A stretch of DNA of 9,199 nucleotides from an uncultured Acidobacteriota bacterium (GCA_937925645.1 CALAMB010000184.1:1-9199); one strand, 5' to 3'. Shown: positions 1 to 7,213, counted from the first letter of the stretch. Notes: a model not told the origin generated them from the letters alone. Made by a program: numbers and translations.

Positions 1-2
1 AC

Positions 3-2051
3 GCGGATGTGTTCGACACCAGCGACGGGCCCTTCACCCTGACGGACCAGGACGACGCCTACGAGGAGAACGACAGCCAGGCGGCGGCGGTGGAACTGAC
101 GCCGGGCGTCTACCCGGACCTGCGCATGGTGGTGGACGACCAGGGCCGCCTGGACCCCGACTGGTTCAAGGTCTGGCTGGATGCCGGCCAGGACCTGCGG
201 GTGACCATCGACGCCACCCTCATGGGCACCACCAACTGGGACGACATCGACTTCGAGCTGCGCGATGAGGCGGGCAACCTGCTGGTGGGCGCCCTTGGCA
301 GTTCCACCTACGAAATCCTCTGCCTGGCCGACATGCCGGCCGGCTGGTATTACATCGCCACCAACTACGCCGAGAGTCTGTATGACTACACCCTGACGAT
401 CGAGACCGGCACACTGGATGTCGGCCTGATCACCGGCCGGGTGACGGATGAATACGGCGCCGGGATTGCGAGTCTTTGGGTGGAGTTTGAAGATCCATCC
501 CATGATCGGGTCTATCATCACGGTTATGTCCTGACCGGCGCGGACGGGTATTACAGTTTTGCCGGAAATTCCGGGGAGTACCTGATTTTATTCAATCCGG
601 CTCAAACCAATCGGAATTACCTGGTGGAGTGGTACGACGATCAGCCGACCGGCGCAACAGCCGCACCGGTCAGCATCACTCCGGGCGGCGTGACGGCGCC
701 GGTGGACGCCCAGTTGGCGACGGGCGGGAGCATCTCGGGAGTGGTCACCCAAAGCGGGGGGGCACCCTTCTATTATGTCAGGGTGCGGGCCTATGCCGCC
801 GACGGGACATTGCTACGGACGGTACGCACCGGGACGGACGGCACCTATGTCATGAACGGCGTGGCGCCGGGTGACGTCAGGGTTCAGTTCGCCAGAACCG
901 GTTTCGGCCTGGAATGGTATGACGACCAGCCCCTCTTCGCCGGCGCGACGGTGTTGCCAGTGACGGCCGGCGGCGTGTTCACCGGCATCGACGCGGAACT
1001 GGGCACCCCGCCGGGCGGCATCAGCGGCCGGGTGACCAACGGTGACGGCGCGGGCGTTGCCGACGTTCGCGTACTCGTGTACGATCCGGCCAATGTGGCA
1101 TTGATGGATGCAGGGACTGATGCCGACGGCTACTACTCGGTGGGGGTGTTGCCGGCCGGTGATCTGAAGGTTTGGTTTCAAGCCGGGGAGACCGTCTACC
1201 AGTCCGAGTGGTACGACAATCAGCCGGATTTTTCCTCCGCCACGCTGGTCCCGGTGATCCAGGGCCAGGCCACGCCGGACATCGACGCCGTGCTGGCCAG
1301 ATGCGCCCTGACCATCACCGCCCAGCCACCCAACCGGCAGGTGACGGCCGGCCAGACGGCCACCCTGTCCGTCACGGCCGCGTCCGAGCTGCCCCTGTCC
1401 TACCAGTGGTATGAAGGGTACGCGCCCGATACCGCGCGCCCCGTCGGCGGCGCCACCGACCCCGTCTTCGTCACGCCGCCGCTGGCGGCCACCACCAGCT
1501 ACTGGGTCCACGTCAGCAACGGATGCCGGGAAGCGGCTTCAACCACGGCCACGGTCTGGGTGGTGAACGCCTGCCAGCCGCCGCCGGCGCCGGTGCTGTC
1601 CGTCCCGGGGACGGTAGGAAACGGCCAATCCTACACCATCAACTGGACGGGTACATCCCCCCTGGGCACCTACGAGCTCCACGAGTCGACGTCGCCCAAC
1701 TTCGGCAGCGCCGCGGCCTGGCTGGTCACCGGCACCGGTTTCCAGCAGAGCCACGTGGTGGCCGCCGACACCTACTACTACTACCGGGTGCGGGCCTATG
1801 TGACCTGCAACGGGAGCCGGCTGGATTCGCCCTGGTCGGACATCGAGCATGTGGCGGTGCGGTTCGGCGCCCTGGAGCCGGCCGACCTGGACGGCAACGG
1901 CCTCATCACCGCCGAGGACATGATGCTCCTGGCAGCATACCTATGCGGCGACATCGACCTGGTGAACGGCGGCGACCTGAACGGCGACGGCCGGGTGGAC
2001 GCGACGGATCTGTCCTACATGCTGCACTTCCTGACCGGCACGTTCAAGTAG
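3..2051 (+). CDS. Secreted modular protein, 5'-truncated: PPC domain, three CarboxypepD_reg-like repeats, Ig-like, FN3-like, dockerin
   Basis: The frame is open to the left edge and reads ADVFDTSDGPFTL before the PPC domain, so the GTG at 9 is probably internal and the true N-terminus (signal peptide, perhaps a catalytic domain) lies upstream. Numbering residues from that GTG: 15-133 resembles a bacterial pre-peptidase C-terminal (PPC) domain (DAYEENDSQAAA near its start, YDYTLTIE at its end). Residues 140-430 hold three carboxypeptidase-regulatory-like beta repeats. Residues 432-519 are Ig-like (SYQWYEG, SYWVHVSNGC) and 522-617 FN3-like. Residues 624-678 form a type I dockerin with two calcium loops, DLDGNGLITAED (626-637) and DLNGDGRVDATD (656-667). 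No catalytic motif is visible here. It is presumably exported and extracellular. PPC domains often follow secreted proteases, so a protease upstream is possible but unseen. The domain calls are firm; the overall function is unknown. Confidence 0.88.
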   Translation, partial: ADVFDTSDGPFTLTDQDDAYEENDSQAAAVELTPGVYPDLRMVVDDQGRLDPDWFKVWLDAGQDLRVTIDATLMGTTNWDDIDFELRDEAGNLLVGALGSSTYEILCLADMPAGWYYIATNYAESLYDYTLTIETGTLDVGLITGRVTDEYGAGIASLWVEFEDPSHDRVYHHGYVLTGADGYYSFAGNSGEYLILFNPAQTNRNYLVEWYDDQPTGATAAPVSITPGGVTAPVDAQLATGGSISGVVTQSGGAPFYYVRVRAYAADGTLLRTVRTGTDGTYVMNGVAPGDVRVQFARTGFGLEWYDDQPLFAGATVLPVTAGGVFTGIDAELGTPPGGISGRVTNGDGAGVADVRVLVYDPANVALMDAGTDADGYYSVGVLPAGDLKVWFQAGETVYQSEWYDNQPDFSSATLVPVIQGQATPDIDAVLARCALTITAQPPNRQVTAGQTATLSVTAASELPLSYQWYEGYAPDTARPVGGATDPVFVTPPLAATTSYWVHVSNGCREAASTTATVWVVNACQPPPAPVLSVPGTVGNGQSYTINWTGTSPLGTYELHESTSPNFGSAAAWLVTGTGFQQSHVVAADTYYYYRVRAYVTCNGSRLDSPWSDIEHVAVRFGALEPADLDGNGLITAEDMMLLAAYLCGDIDLVNGGDLNGDGRVDATDLSYMLHFLTGTFK
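426..1298 (+). repeat. Three tandem diverged CarboxypepD_reg-like repeats
   Basis: Three in-frame repeats of about 95 codons lie at roughly 426-716, 729-1001 and 1017-1298. Each opens with an (I)SGxVT-type strand (ITGRVTDEYG, ISGVVTQSGG, ISGRVTNGDG), has a TGADGYYS/TGTDGTYV/TDADGYYS turn in the middle, then EWYDDQP or EWYDNQP, and closes with a (V/I)DAxL strand. The match is clear in protein but weak in DNA, so the duplications are old. Such modules are usually beta-sandwich spacers or adhesion domains in secreted bacterial proteins. Confidence 0.85.
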
Positions 2052-2094
2052 GCGGCCGGTGGGCAGACACCGTTCGGTTCGCCCGGCAGTGATT

Positions 2095-2129
2095 CCGGGA
2101 ACGATCCCGGGGCGTCGATGGTCGACGCC
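2095..2129 (+). terminator. Tandem stem-loops after the dockerin gene, possible terminator
   Basis: Two perfect inverted repeats abut about 44 nt past the stop codon. The first is CCGGGA-ACGA-TCCCGG (2095-2110) and the second GGCGTCGA-TGG-TCGACGCC (2111-2129, 8-bp arms, 3-nt loop). Their position fits 3'-end formation for the upstream gene. No U-tract follows, so this is not a canonical intrinsic terminator; it could instead be an mRNA-stabilising structure or act with Rho. The pairing is seen directly and the function is inferred. Confidence 0.45.
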
Positions 2130-2352
2130 GTCTCGGTCATCCGCGCGCCGGCGCCGATAGCCGGCCAGGCCGGCGGTGCCTCACCAAGCGGATGGCACGG
2201 CGCGCGCGGCACTGTCCCAATAATGCCCCCGATTGGCGCGGCGCCCACCCCGCGGGGGCTGCCGGTGACTGTCGCGGCAGCGGGACGGGCCGGGTCGTTC
2301 GGATCGATTGATCCGCTCGACCGCATCGGGCGCGCCCTCCAGATGAACGGGA

Positions 2353-2381
2353 TTTTCATTCCGGACGTTCTGTATTAGAAT
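2353..2381 (+). promoter_or_regulatory. Candidate sigma70-type promoter for the wzz-like gene
   Basis: TTTTCA (2353-2358, 4 of 6 matches to the -35 consensus) and TAGAAT (2376-2381, 5 of 6 to the -10 consensus) are separated by exactly 17 bp, in a locally AT-rich patch of otherwise GC-rich DNA. The predicted transcript would begin near 2388 and leave a leader of about 40 nt. It is independent of the upstream dockerin gene. Confidence 0.45.
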
Positions 2382-2429
2382 TCCTTTCAACTACCCGATT
2401 GGGGACAATCCGATTCCGGCGGTTTTTTC

Positions 2430-3887
2430 ATGAATGAACCGAAAGCAGAAATCGTGCGGCCGGCTGAACCGACACTCGAGGAGCTGATCATCTCCGAGTA
2501 TCGTCGGCCCCGACCGCTGTACATCTCCCTCTCCCGGCTGGCCCTGTTTTTCAGCAAGCACCTGCTGTTGATCGCCGCCGTCACCCTGGCCGGCACGGTG
2601 GCGCTCACCGCGCTGTCCTTCCTGCTGCCCGATACCTACACGGCCTCCGTGCTGCTGGTCTATTCCCCGCCGGCCAAGAGTCTCGGCATCCTGCAGGAAG
2701 GCCGGTTGCCCATCGAGTATTACGCCTCGCTGGCGACCGCCTTGCCCCTGGTTCAGAATACCATCGAGCGGGCCCGCCAGCAGAAGCTGCTTCCGCCCGG
2801 GTGCCTCATCACCGACGAAAATTTCACCGCCCGGATCCTGACGCGCGAGGTGGACCGGAGCAAGGAGAAACTCCCCCTGCTGGTGCTCGAAGTCTCCGCC
2901 CCCGCTCCGGCCCTGGCCCGCGATCTGGCCAACATCTGGGCGGACGCGCTGATCGACGCGGTCCACACCCGGGGGGAACAGCAACTCGGCAACACGGTCG
3001 GGCTGCTGCTGGACCAGGCCCGGGAGAATCAGGCCAAGATCCTGGAGGTCCAGAACGCCATTCTGGAGACGGAGGCGCACCACCGCCGCCAGGCCGACGC
3101 CATCGCCCTGAGGATGGACAACCGGATCCGGGCGTTCCAGGCCCAGCACCCCGTCGATCTGTGGCAGAGCCAGCTCGCCCAGAACAAACAGCAGCTCCTG
3201 AAACTGCACGAAGACCTGTTCCTCATCGATCAGAACATCCAGCGGGCGACCCAGCAGGTGCAGCAGTACCGCGAACAGCTCGAAAGCCAGCCGCCCGTGT
3301 ACACCCTGTCCCAGTCCTTCATCACCAACGAGGCCCTCTGGGAAAACCTCGGCCGGGCGGATTCCCCCATCGACATCACCGCCCTCAAAGACCTGCAGTT
3401 GAAAAGCGAGCACCTGAATCCGGTGCACACGGAACTGCTCACCAACCTGGTCAACGCGCAGGTCTCCCTCAACACCCTCATCCCCTTCCGGGAATTCAAC
3501 CGGGGCCGGGCCGCCGGCCTCGAGCAGGAGATCCGGGAACTGGGCGACCGGCTGAACGCGAAGCAGTCGGAGCTGCAGACGCTGGAGAACCTGAAACAGC
3601 AGGAGCTGCAGCACAATGAGAACGAGCAGAAACGCCAATTGAAGGAATTGACCTTGCGGCAGCAATCGTACCAGGAGTATTTCGACGGGACCGCCCGCAG
3701 CTTCGGGGAGGCCGAGAACCTGCAGCGCACCCGGTTCACCGAGATCATGATCGCCGCCCCCGCCGCCACGCCGTTCGAGGCCACAAAACCGAAGCGGCTA
3801 TACCTCGCCCTCTTCGCCGCCTGCGCCTCGTTCCTGCTCGCCCTGCTGGCGGCGGCCGTCGTGGAGATGAAAGCCCAGTCGCACTGA
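2430..3887 (+). CDS. Wzz-type polysaccharide co-polymerase (chain-length determinant family)
   Basis: This 485-residue protein has the typical polysaccharide co-polymerase layout. A short cytoplasmic N-terminus of about 40 residues is followed by a transmembrane helix (about 44-66), a large periplasmic part, and a C-terminal helix (about 457-478) with a short tail. The periplasmic part is rich in Gln, Glu, Leu and Arg and strongly predicted coiled coil (about 182-285 and 360-420). A proline-bearing stretch (P444, P448, P454) precedes the last helix, as in Wzz proteins. No Walker motif or C-terminal tyrosine cluster is present, so it lacks the BY-kinase half of Wzc proteins. The likely role is setting the chain length of a surface polysaccharide with the Wzy-like protein encoded on the opposite strand. 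The ATG at 2430 follows TTTTTTC and has no recognisable Shine-Dalgarno sequence. The last 90 bp overlap the ligase-like gene. The family call is based on architecture rather than a diagnostic motif. Confidence 0.75.
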   Translation: MNEPKAEIVRPAEPTLEELIISEYRRPRPLYISLSRLALFFSKHLLLIAAVTLAGTVALTALSFLLPDTYTASVLLVYSPPAKSLGILQEGRLPIEYYASLATALPLVQNTIERARQQKLLPPGCLITDENFTARILTREVDRSKEKLPLLVLEVSAPAPALARDLANIWADALIDAVHTRGEQQLGNTVGLLLDQARENQAKILEVQNAILETEAHHRRQADAIALRMDNRIRAFQAQHPVDLWQSQLAQNKQQLLKLHEDLFLIDQNIQRATQQVQQYREQLESQPPVYTLSQSFITNEALWENLGRADSPIDITALKDLQLKSEHLNPVHTELLTNLVNAQVSLNTLIPFREFNRGRAAGLEQEIRELGDRLNAKQSELQTLENLKQQELQHNENEQKRQLKELTLRQQSYQEYFDGTARSFGEAENLQRTRFTEIMIAAPAATPFEATKPKRLYLALFAACASFLLALLAAAVVEMKAQSH

Positions 3888-5459
3888 CGGCGCCTCCGGC
3901 GGGCCGCCGGTCTCCCGCCGGGCCGCCGCCCAGAACACCGCCGCCAGCAGCGGGAATGCGACCCGGAGCGGATTGGCCAGAATCGTGATATCCACCAGGT
4001 TGTGAATCCCGGTCGCGGCCACCGCCCACGCCAGAAAGAACACCGCGTCGGCGCGCGCCGGCCGCGTGGCACCGCGAAAATACGCCACCAGCGTCCGGAG
4101 AAAACCCGCGGCCAGTAACACCCAGAGCAACACGCCCACCCAGCCAAATTCGACGCCGAGCTGGAGCGGCAGGCTGTGGGAGTGGAAGTCGATGAACGTG
4201 CGATCCGTCTGATCGTAGGCGTACCGTTCGGCGACCCGGCCGTAGTTTCCCGGCCCGACGCCGGCCACCGGATGCCGGATGATGATCTCTGCGCACACCA
4301 GGGCCGCCAGCAGCCGCTGGGCGGTGGGCCCGTCGGGATAGACGAGCAAACCGCGGAACCGCGCTCCGGCCTTCTGCCAGAAATCGCCCCGGGACACGTT
4401 CCGATTGGCGGCCGCCTGTTCGGCGTACCGTTCCTGGAACGCCTGCCGGCCGCGGGCGGCGATGACCAGGTCGGCCGCGTCCAGCGACCCGTTGCGGTCC
4501 AGGTCATGCCGCGCCGCCGGCAGCGCCGCCAGATCCACCGCGCCCGTGAAGCCGGCCATCAGGTTCTTTTGGACGTCTTCCAGATACCCCCCGTCGAAAT
4601 AGGCCCGGTAGAACCGCGCCGCCAGGAACACGCCCTGCCCCGCCACCGCCAACAGCGCCAGGCCGGCCAGAGCCGCCGGCAGCCAGCGCCGGCGGCCCCA
4701 CCACCGGCACATGAGGACGAGGCCGCCGCCGCCCACGAGGCCCAACCACGCGCCCCGCGACAGCGATAGGAACAGCGCGGCCAGGATGAGCAGTCCGCCA
4801 CCGTACTGGAACCATCGGGAGAGCGGCCGGCCCCGGACTCCCAGGGTCGAAAGGAAACCCCCGAACCCGAGAACACCGCCGATCACCAGGAAACCGGCGA
4901 AGAGATTCGGATGCCGGATCGTGCCGGCGATCCGCCACTTGGTGACGTAAACGTCCGGATTGGCAAACAGCTCCCGCAGCGTTGCCTGCAGTCCGGGGAT
5001 GCCGAAGGCGAGCACCCCCACCGCGGCTTCGGCGACGGCCAGCACGGCCAGCAGCCGGAGCAAGCGCTCGGGCCATTCCCGCGGCGACGTCCGGACCGCC
5101 ACCAGTCCCGCCCAGAACAGGACGATCAGCAGCCACAGGCTGACGGCGGACACCGGCACGGGCCACGGCCCGTGCCAGACGGTCGCGCCGGTGATCCACG
5201 CGCCGGCCGCCAGGGTGAGCCACACTGCCGCGTCGCGGCGCGACAACTCCCAGACCCGCCGCCACCGGCCCGCAGCGGCGGCGGCGACCGCGGCCAGCAG
5301 CAGCAGGAGCAGCCCGGCCTGCACAGTCAGGCCCAACCGATGCCAGTCGCGGGGGATAAAGAGGGGGATGGCTGTCTGGACGAGGAGGACGATCCAGATC
5401 ACCGCCGAAAGCGTGGGCTGAGGATCAGCCGGCATGGCCGCGGGGCGCTGCACCGACAC
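3798..5459 (-). CDS. O-antigen ligase / Wzy polymerase family membrane protein with an embedded EF-hand loop
   Basis: A 553-residue, many-helix inner-membrane protein. Family motifs of the O-antigen ligase/Wzy_C superfamily appear in order: GTIRHPNLFAGF (179-190), LSLSRGAWLGL (231-241), PVAGVGPGNYG (397-407) and HSHSLPLQLGVEFGWVG (426-442). Between the helices ending near 280 and starting near 380 is a large predicted periplasmic loop, the usual site of the active region. This loop contains DLDRNGSLDAAD (319-330), a calcium-binding EF-hand pattern that is not a standard family feature. The protein would either polymerise lipid-linked repeat units or transfer the glycan to an acceptor; sequence alone does not separate these. 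The GTG start overlaps the stop of the upstream transferase gene as TAGTG and is preceded by a purine-rich AAAGGGG; an ATG eight codons on is an alternative. The last 30 residues are hydrophilic, Gly/Glu-rich and encoded antisense to the wzz-like 3' end. Confidence 0.85.
   Translation of the reverse strand: MSVQRPAAMPADPQPTLSAVIWIVLLVQTAIPLFIPRDWHRLGLTVQAGLLLLLLAAVAAAAAGRWRRVWELSRRDAAVWLTLAAGAWITGATVWHGPWPVPVSAVSLWLLIVLFWAGLVAVRTSPREWPERLLRLLAVLAVAEAAVGVLAFGIPGLQATLRELFANPDVYVTKWRIAGTIRHPNLFAGFLVIGGVLGFGGFLSTLGVRGRPLSRWFQYGGGLLILAALFLSLSRGAWLGLVGGGGLVLMCRWWGRRRWLPAALAGLALLAVAGQGVFLAARFYRAYFDGGYLEDVQKNLMAGFTGAVDLAALPAARHDLDRNGSLDAADLVIAARGRQAFQERYAEQAAANRNVSRGDFWQKAGARFRGLLVYPDGPTAQRLLAALVCAEIIIRHPVAGVGPGNYGRVAERYAYDQTDRTFIDFHSHSLPLQLGVEFGWVGVLLWVLLAAGFLRTLVAYFRGATRPARADAVFFLAWAVAATGIHNLVDITILANPLRVAFPLLAAVFWAAARRETGGPPEAPSVRLGFHLHDGRRQQGEQERGAGGEEGEV
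4470..4505 (-). other. EF-hand/dockerin-type calcium loop inside the ligase-like protein
   Basis: Codons 319-330 of the ligase-like gene encode DLDRNGSLDAAD. Side chains at loop positions 1 (D), 3 (D), 5 (N), 9 (D) and 12 (D), Gly at 6 and a hydrophobic Leu at 8 match the EF-hand loop, in the Asp-12 form typical of dockerins. The following LVIAARGRQAF could be the exiting helix. Only one loop is present, whereas dockerins have two. Calcium binding is an inference. Confidence 0.7.
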
Positions 5460-6871
5460 TATCGCGCCCCTTTCCCCAGGATCACTGCCGGGATCGTTTT
5501 CAGGATGATGCGCAGATCGAGACCGAGTGACCAGCGGTCGATGTACTCCAGGTCGAGCTTCATCCAGTCATGGAAGTCGACGTTGTTCCGTCCGGATATC
5601 TGCCACAGGCAGGTCATGCCCGGCTTCATCGACAGGCGCCGGCGCAGCGGGCCCGATATCCCCACCGATTCGGAGAGGGGCAGCGGCCGCGGCCCCACCA
5701 AACTCATCTCGCCCCGCAGGACGTTGAACAGTTGCGGCAGCTCGTCCAGGCTCGTCTTGCGCAAAAACCGCCCCACCGGCGTGATCCGGGGATCATCAGC
5801 AATTTTAAAAACCGGGCCCGACATCTCGTTCCGGCCGGCCAGCCGCTCCCGCTGCGCCTCGGCGTCGGCCACCATGGTCCGGAACTTGTACATGCGGAAC
5901 TTCCGGCCGTTCAAGCCGTGGCGCTCCTGGATAAAGAAGGCCGGCCCTTTGGAGGTGGCCCGGACGAGCAGCGCGATCACGCCGATGAGCGGCGCGGCCA
6001 CGATCACGGCCAGCAGCGAGACCGCGAAGTCGAGGGCATGCTTGAACACCATCTGCCGCAGCGGCTTCCGGCCGGACTGGTAGACGATGAACACGTGGCC
6101 CCACAGGTCATCCGCCACCGCGGCGTGTTGCGGGGCGCTCAAGCCGGACAGGATCCGGCAGGGGATGCCCATCTCCTGGCAGCATCGGAGCACCGGCTGA
6201 TACGGGGTTTGGGAGGTGGGGGGCACCGCCTGGATGACCTCGTCCACGGGCAGCCGGTGGAGGATATCGGACAGTTCGCCCACCGAGCCGATCACCGGCA
6301 CTCCCATGAAATGCGTCCGCGACACCTGGTCGCCCCACACCACGCAGCCGACGATCCGCCGGCCCAGCGCGGGCTCCCGGGCGAATCCCCGGATGACTCG
6401 GGCGGCGACCCGCCCCGCGCCCACGATCAGCACGTTCCGGCACACCCGGCCCGTCTGGCTGAGATAAATCAGATAACTGCGGAAGAATGCCTTGAATACG
6501 ATCAGAAACGCGGTCAGATAAACGATGTAGGCCAGCACCAGCGACCGGTTCACCTTGACTTTCAGCACGAATAAAATGCCCATCAGCAGAAACGATCCGA
6601 TCACGGACACCCAGGCGATCTGTCGGACCAGCTCCCGCAGGGTGGTGATGAAGGAAAAAAAATGGTGGAGGTGCCGGGACACCAGCAGGATCATCCAGAT
6701 GCCGGCCACCAGCGCGATCAGCCACAGATAGTCGCCGATCGGATTTGTGAGCTGGAACATCCGGCCGATGAACAGGTTTTGGGTGTGATAGGCCGCCGGA
6801 AAAGCGAGAATGATGGCCAACAGGTCCACCAGCAGGGCGATGCGGCTGACAAATTCTCGCTTTTCCCTCAT
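5459..6871 (-). CDS. Undecaprenyl-phosphate sugar phosphotransferase, WbaP/WcaJ type (initiating transferase)
   Basis: The protein would transfer a hexose-1-phosphate from a nucleotide sugar to undecaprenyl phosphate, the first step in building a surface polysaccharide repeat unit. Numbering from the TTG at 6880 (473 residues): four N-terminal membrane segments (about 14-30, 50-68, 89-107, 112-130), a Rossmann-like CoA-binding domain with GAGRVAAR (154-161), a membrane/re-entrant helix (about 285-305), then the bacterial sugar transferase domain. That domain shows GPAFFIQERHG (312-322), FRMYKFRTM (328-336), DDPRITPVGRFLRKTSLDE (362-380, with the catalytic Asp-Glu pair at 379-380), MSLVGPRP (392-399) and KPGMTCLWQISGRN (419-432). 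Length and layout are typical of full-length family members. I chose the ATG at 6871 (470 residues) over the TTG three codons upstream; neither has a good ribosome binding site. It is the first gene of an operon with the ligase-like gene. The sugar used cannot be read from sequence. Confidence 0.92.
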   Translation of the reverse strand: MREKREFVSRIALLVDLLAIILAFPAAYHTQNLFIGRMFQLTNPIGDYLWLIALVAGIWMILLVSRHLHHFFSFITTLRELVRQIAWVSVIGSFLLMGILFVLKVKVNRSLVLAYIVYLTAFLIVFKAFFRSYLIYLSQTGRVCRNVLIVGAGRVAARVIRGFAREPALGRRIVGCVVWGDQVSRTHFMGVPVIGSVGELSDILHRLPVDEVIQAVPPTSQTPYQPVLRCCQEMGIPCRILSGLSAPQHAAVADDLWGHVFIVYQSGRKPLRQMVFKHALDFAVSLLAVIVAAPLIGVIALLVRATSKGPAFFIQERHGLNGRKFRMYKFRTMVADAEAQRERLAGRNEMSGPVFKIADDPRITPVGRFLRKTSLDELPQLFNVLRGEMSLVGPRPLPLSESVGISGPLRRRLSMKPGMTCLWQISGRNNVDFHDWMKLDLEYIDRWSLGLDLRIILKTIPAVILGKGAR

Positions 6872-6914
6872 TGCCTGCAAAAGCCCACATTAGAAATGTC
6901 ACAATTCAGGCATA

Positions 6915-6943
6915 ATTGTACGTCCGCGTGGAATCAATGACAA
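6915..6943 (-). promoter_or_regulatory. Sigma70-type promoter for the transferase-ligase operon
   Basis: On the minus strand TTGTCA (6943-6938) and TACAAT (6920-6915) each match the consensus hexamers at 5 of 6 positions and are separated by exactly 17 bp. The start point would lie near 6908, giving a leader of about 37 nt before the ATG at 6871. A perfect 6-bp hairpin (CGGTTG at 6945-6950, CAACCG at 6959-6964) sits immediately upstream of the -35 box and could be a protein-binding site. Confidence 0.65.
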
Positions 6944-7213
6944 GCGGTTGTTCGCGCTCAACCGGTTTTCCGTTTCCATCCGTCGCCTGATGTGATGCAC
7001 CCACTGCCATGAGGCGACGGCAAGGCCGGGTGGTTTGAGCCACACTGACTCACCGAAAATCCGATCCCGTGGCGCACCGGAACCAGCGTCGGCAGATATC
7101 GGCAAACGCTGCGCAGCCGGAGTGGTGGGACCGTACGAGAACGGCACCGGCCGCTGGCGCCGCCGACCGGTCGGGTGGCCTTCCCACTCCCGCCTCGGAC
7201 AAGAAAACAGGTG

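Larger units (their letters stand above)
2052..2429. other. Intergenic region between the dockerin gene and wzz-like gene
   Basis: This 378-bp stretch contains no convincing gene. An open frame from 2118 to 2378 encodes a low-complexity Ala/Pro/Gly-rich product with no ribosome binding site and no family resemblance. The left part contains adjacent perfect hairpins (2095-2129) and an odd-length GC palindrome (2160-2174, 7-bp arms around one base). Another perfect hairpin lies at 2300-2315 (arms CGGATC and GATCCG around GATT). The right part turns AT-richer and carries a promoter candidate (2353-2381), a CCGATT direct repeat (2395-2400 and 2410-2415), and a run of six T directly before the wzz-like start codon. 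Confidence 0.6.

Noticed and set aside
9..11. GTG at 9 as the true start of the dockerin protein
   Set aside because: The frame is open to the window edge with protein-like sequence, no ribosome binding site is visible, and no signal peptide follows although the domains are extracellular types.
813..1511. Minus-strand open frame of 232 codons opposite the repeat region
   Set aside because: It is antisense to the repeat-containing secreted protein and its composition is typical of a shadow frame.
2118..2378. Small plus-strand open frame of 86 codons in the intergenic region
   Set aside because: Low-complexity Ala/Gly/Pro product, no Shine-Dalgarno sequence, and it runs through the promoter candidate of the next gene.
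2391..3665. Long minus-strand open frame of 424 codons opposite the wzz-like gene
   Set aside because: It is antisense to a well-supported coiled-coil protein. Its product is a low-complexity Gln/Leu/Gly/Val-rich mirror of the Gln/Glu/Leu codons, with no domain or ribosome binding site.
4911..6083. Plus-strand open frame of 390 codons opposite the ligase and transferase genes
   Set aside because: It spans two recognisable minus-strand genes, and its Arg/Pro/Gln-rich product fits GC-driven shadow coding.
5570..6574. Plus-strand open frame of 334 codons opposite the transferase
   Set aside because: The minus strand there carries all the bacterial sugar transferase motifs; this frame is a His/Pro/Gly-rich shadow.
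6899..7147. Minus-strand open frame of 82 codons upstream of the transferase
   Set aside because: It overlaps the near-consensus transferase promoter, shows no ribosome binding site and resembles no family I know.
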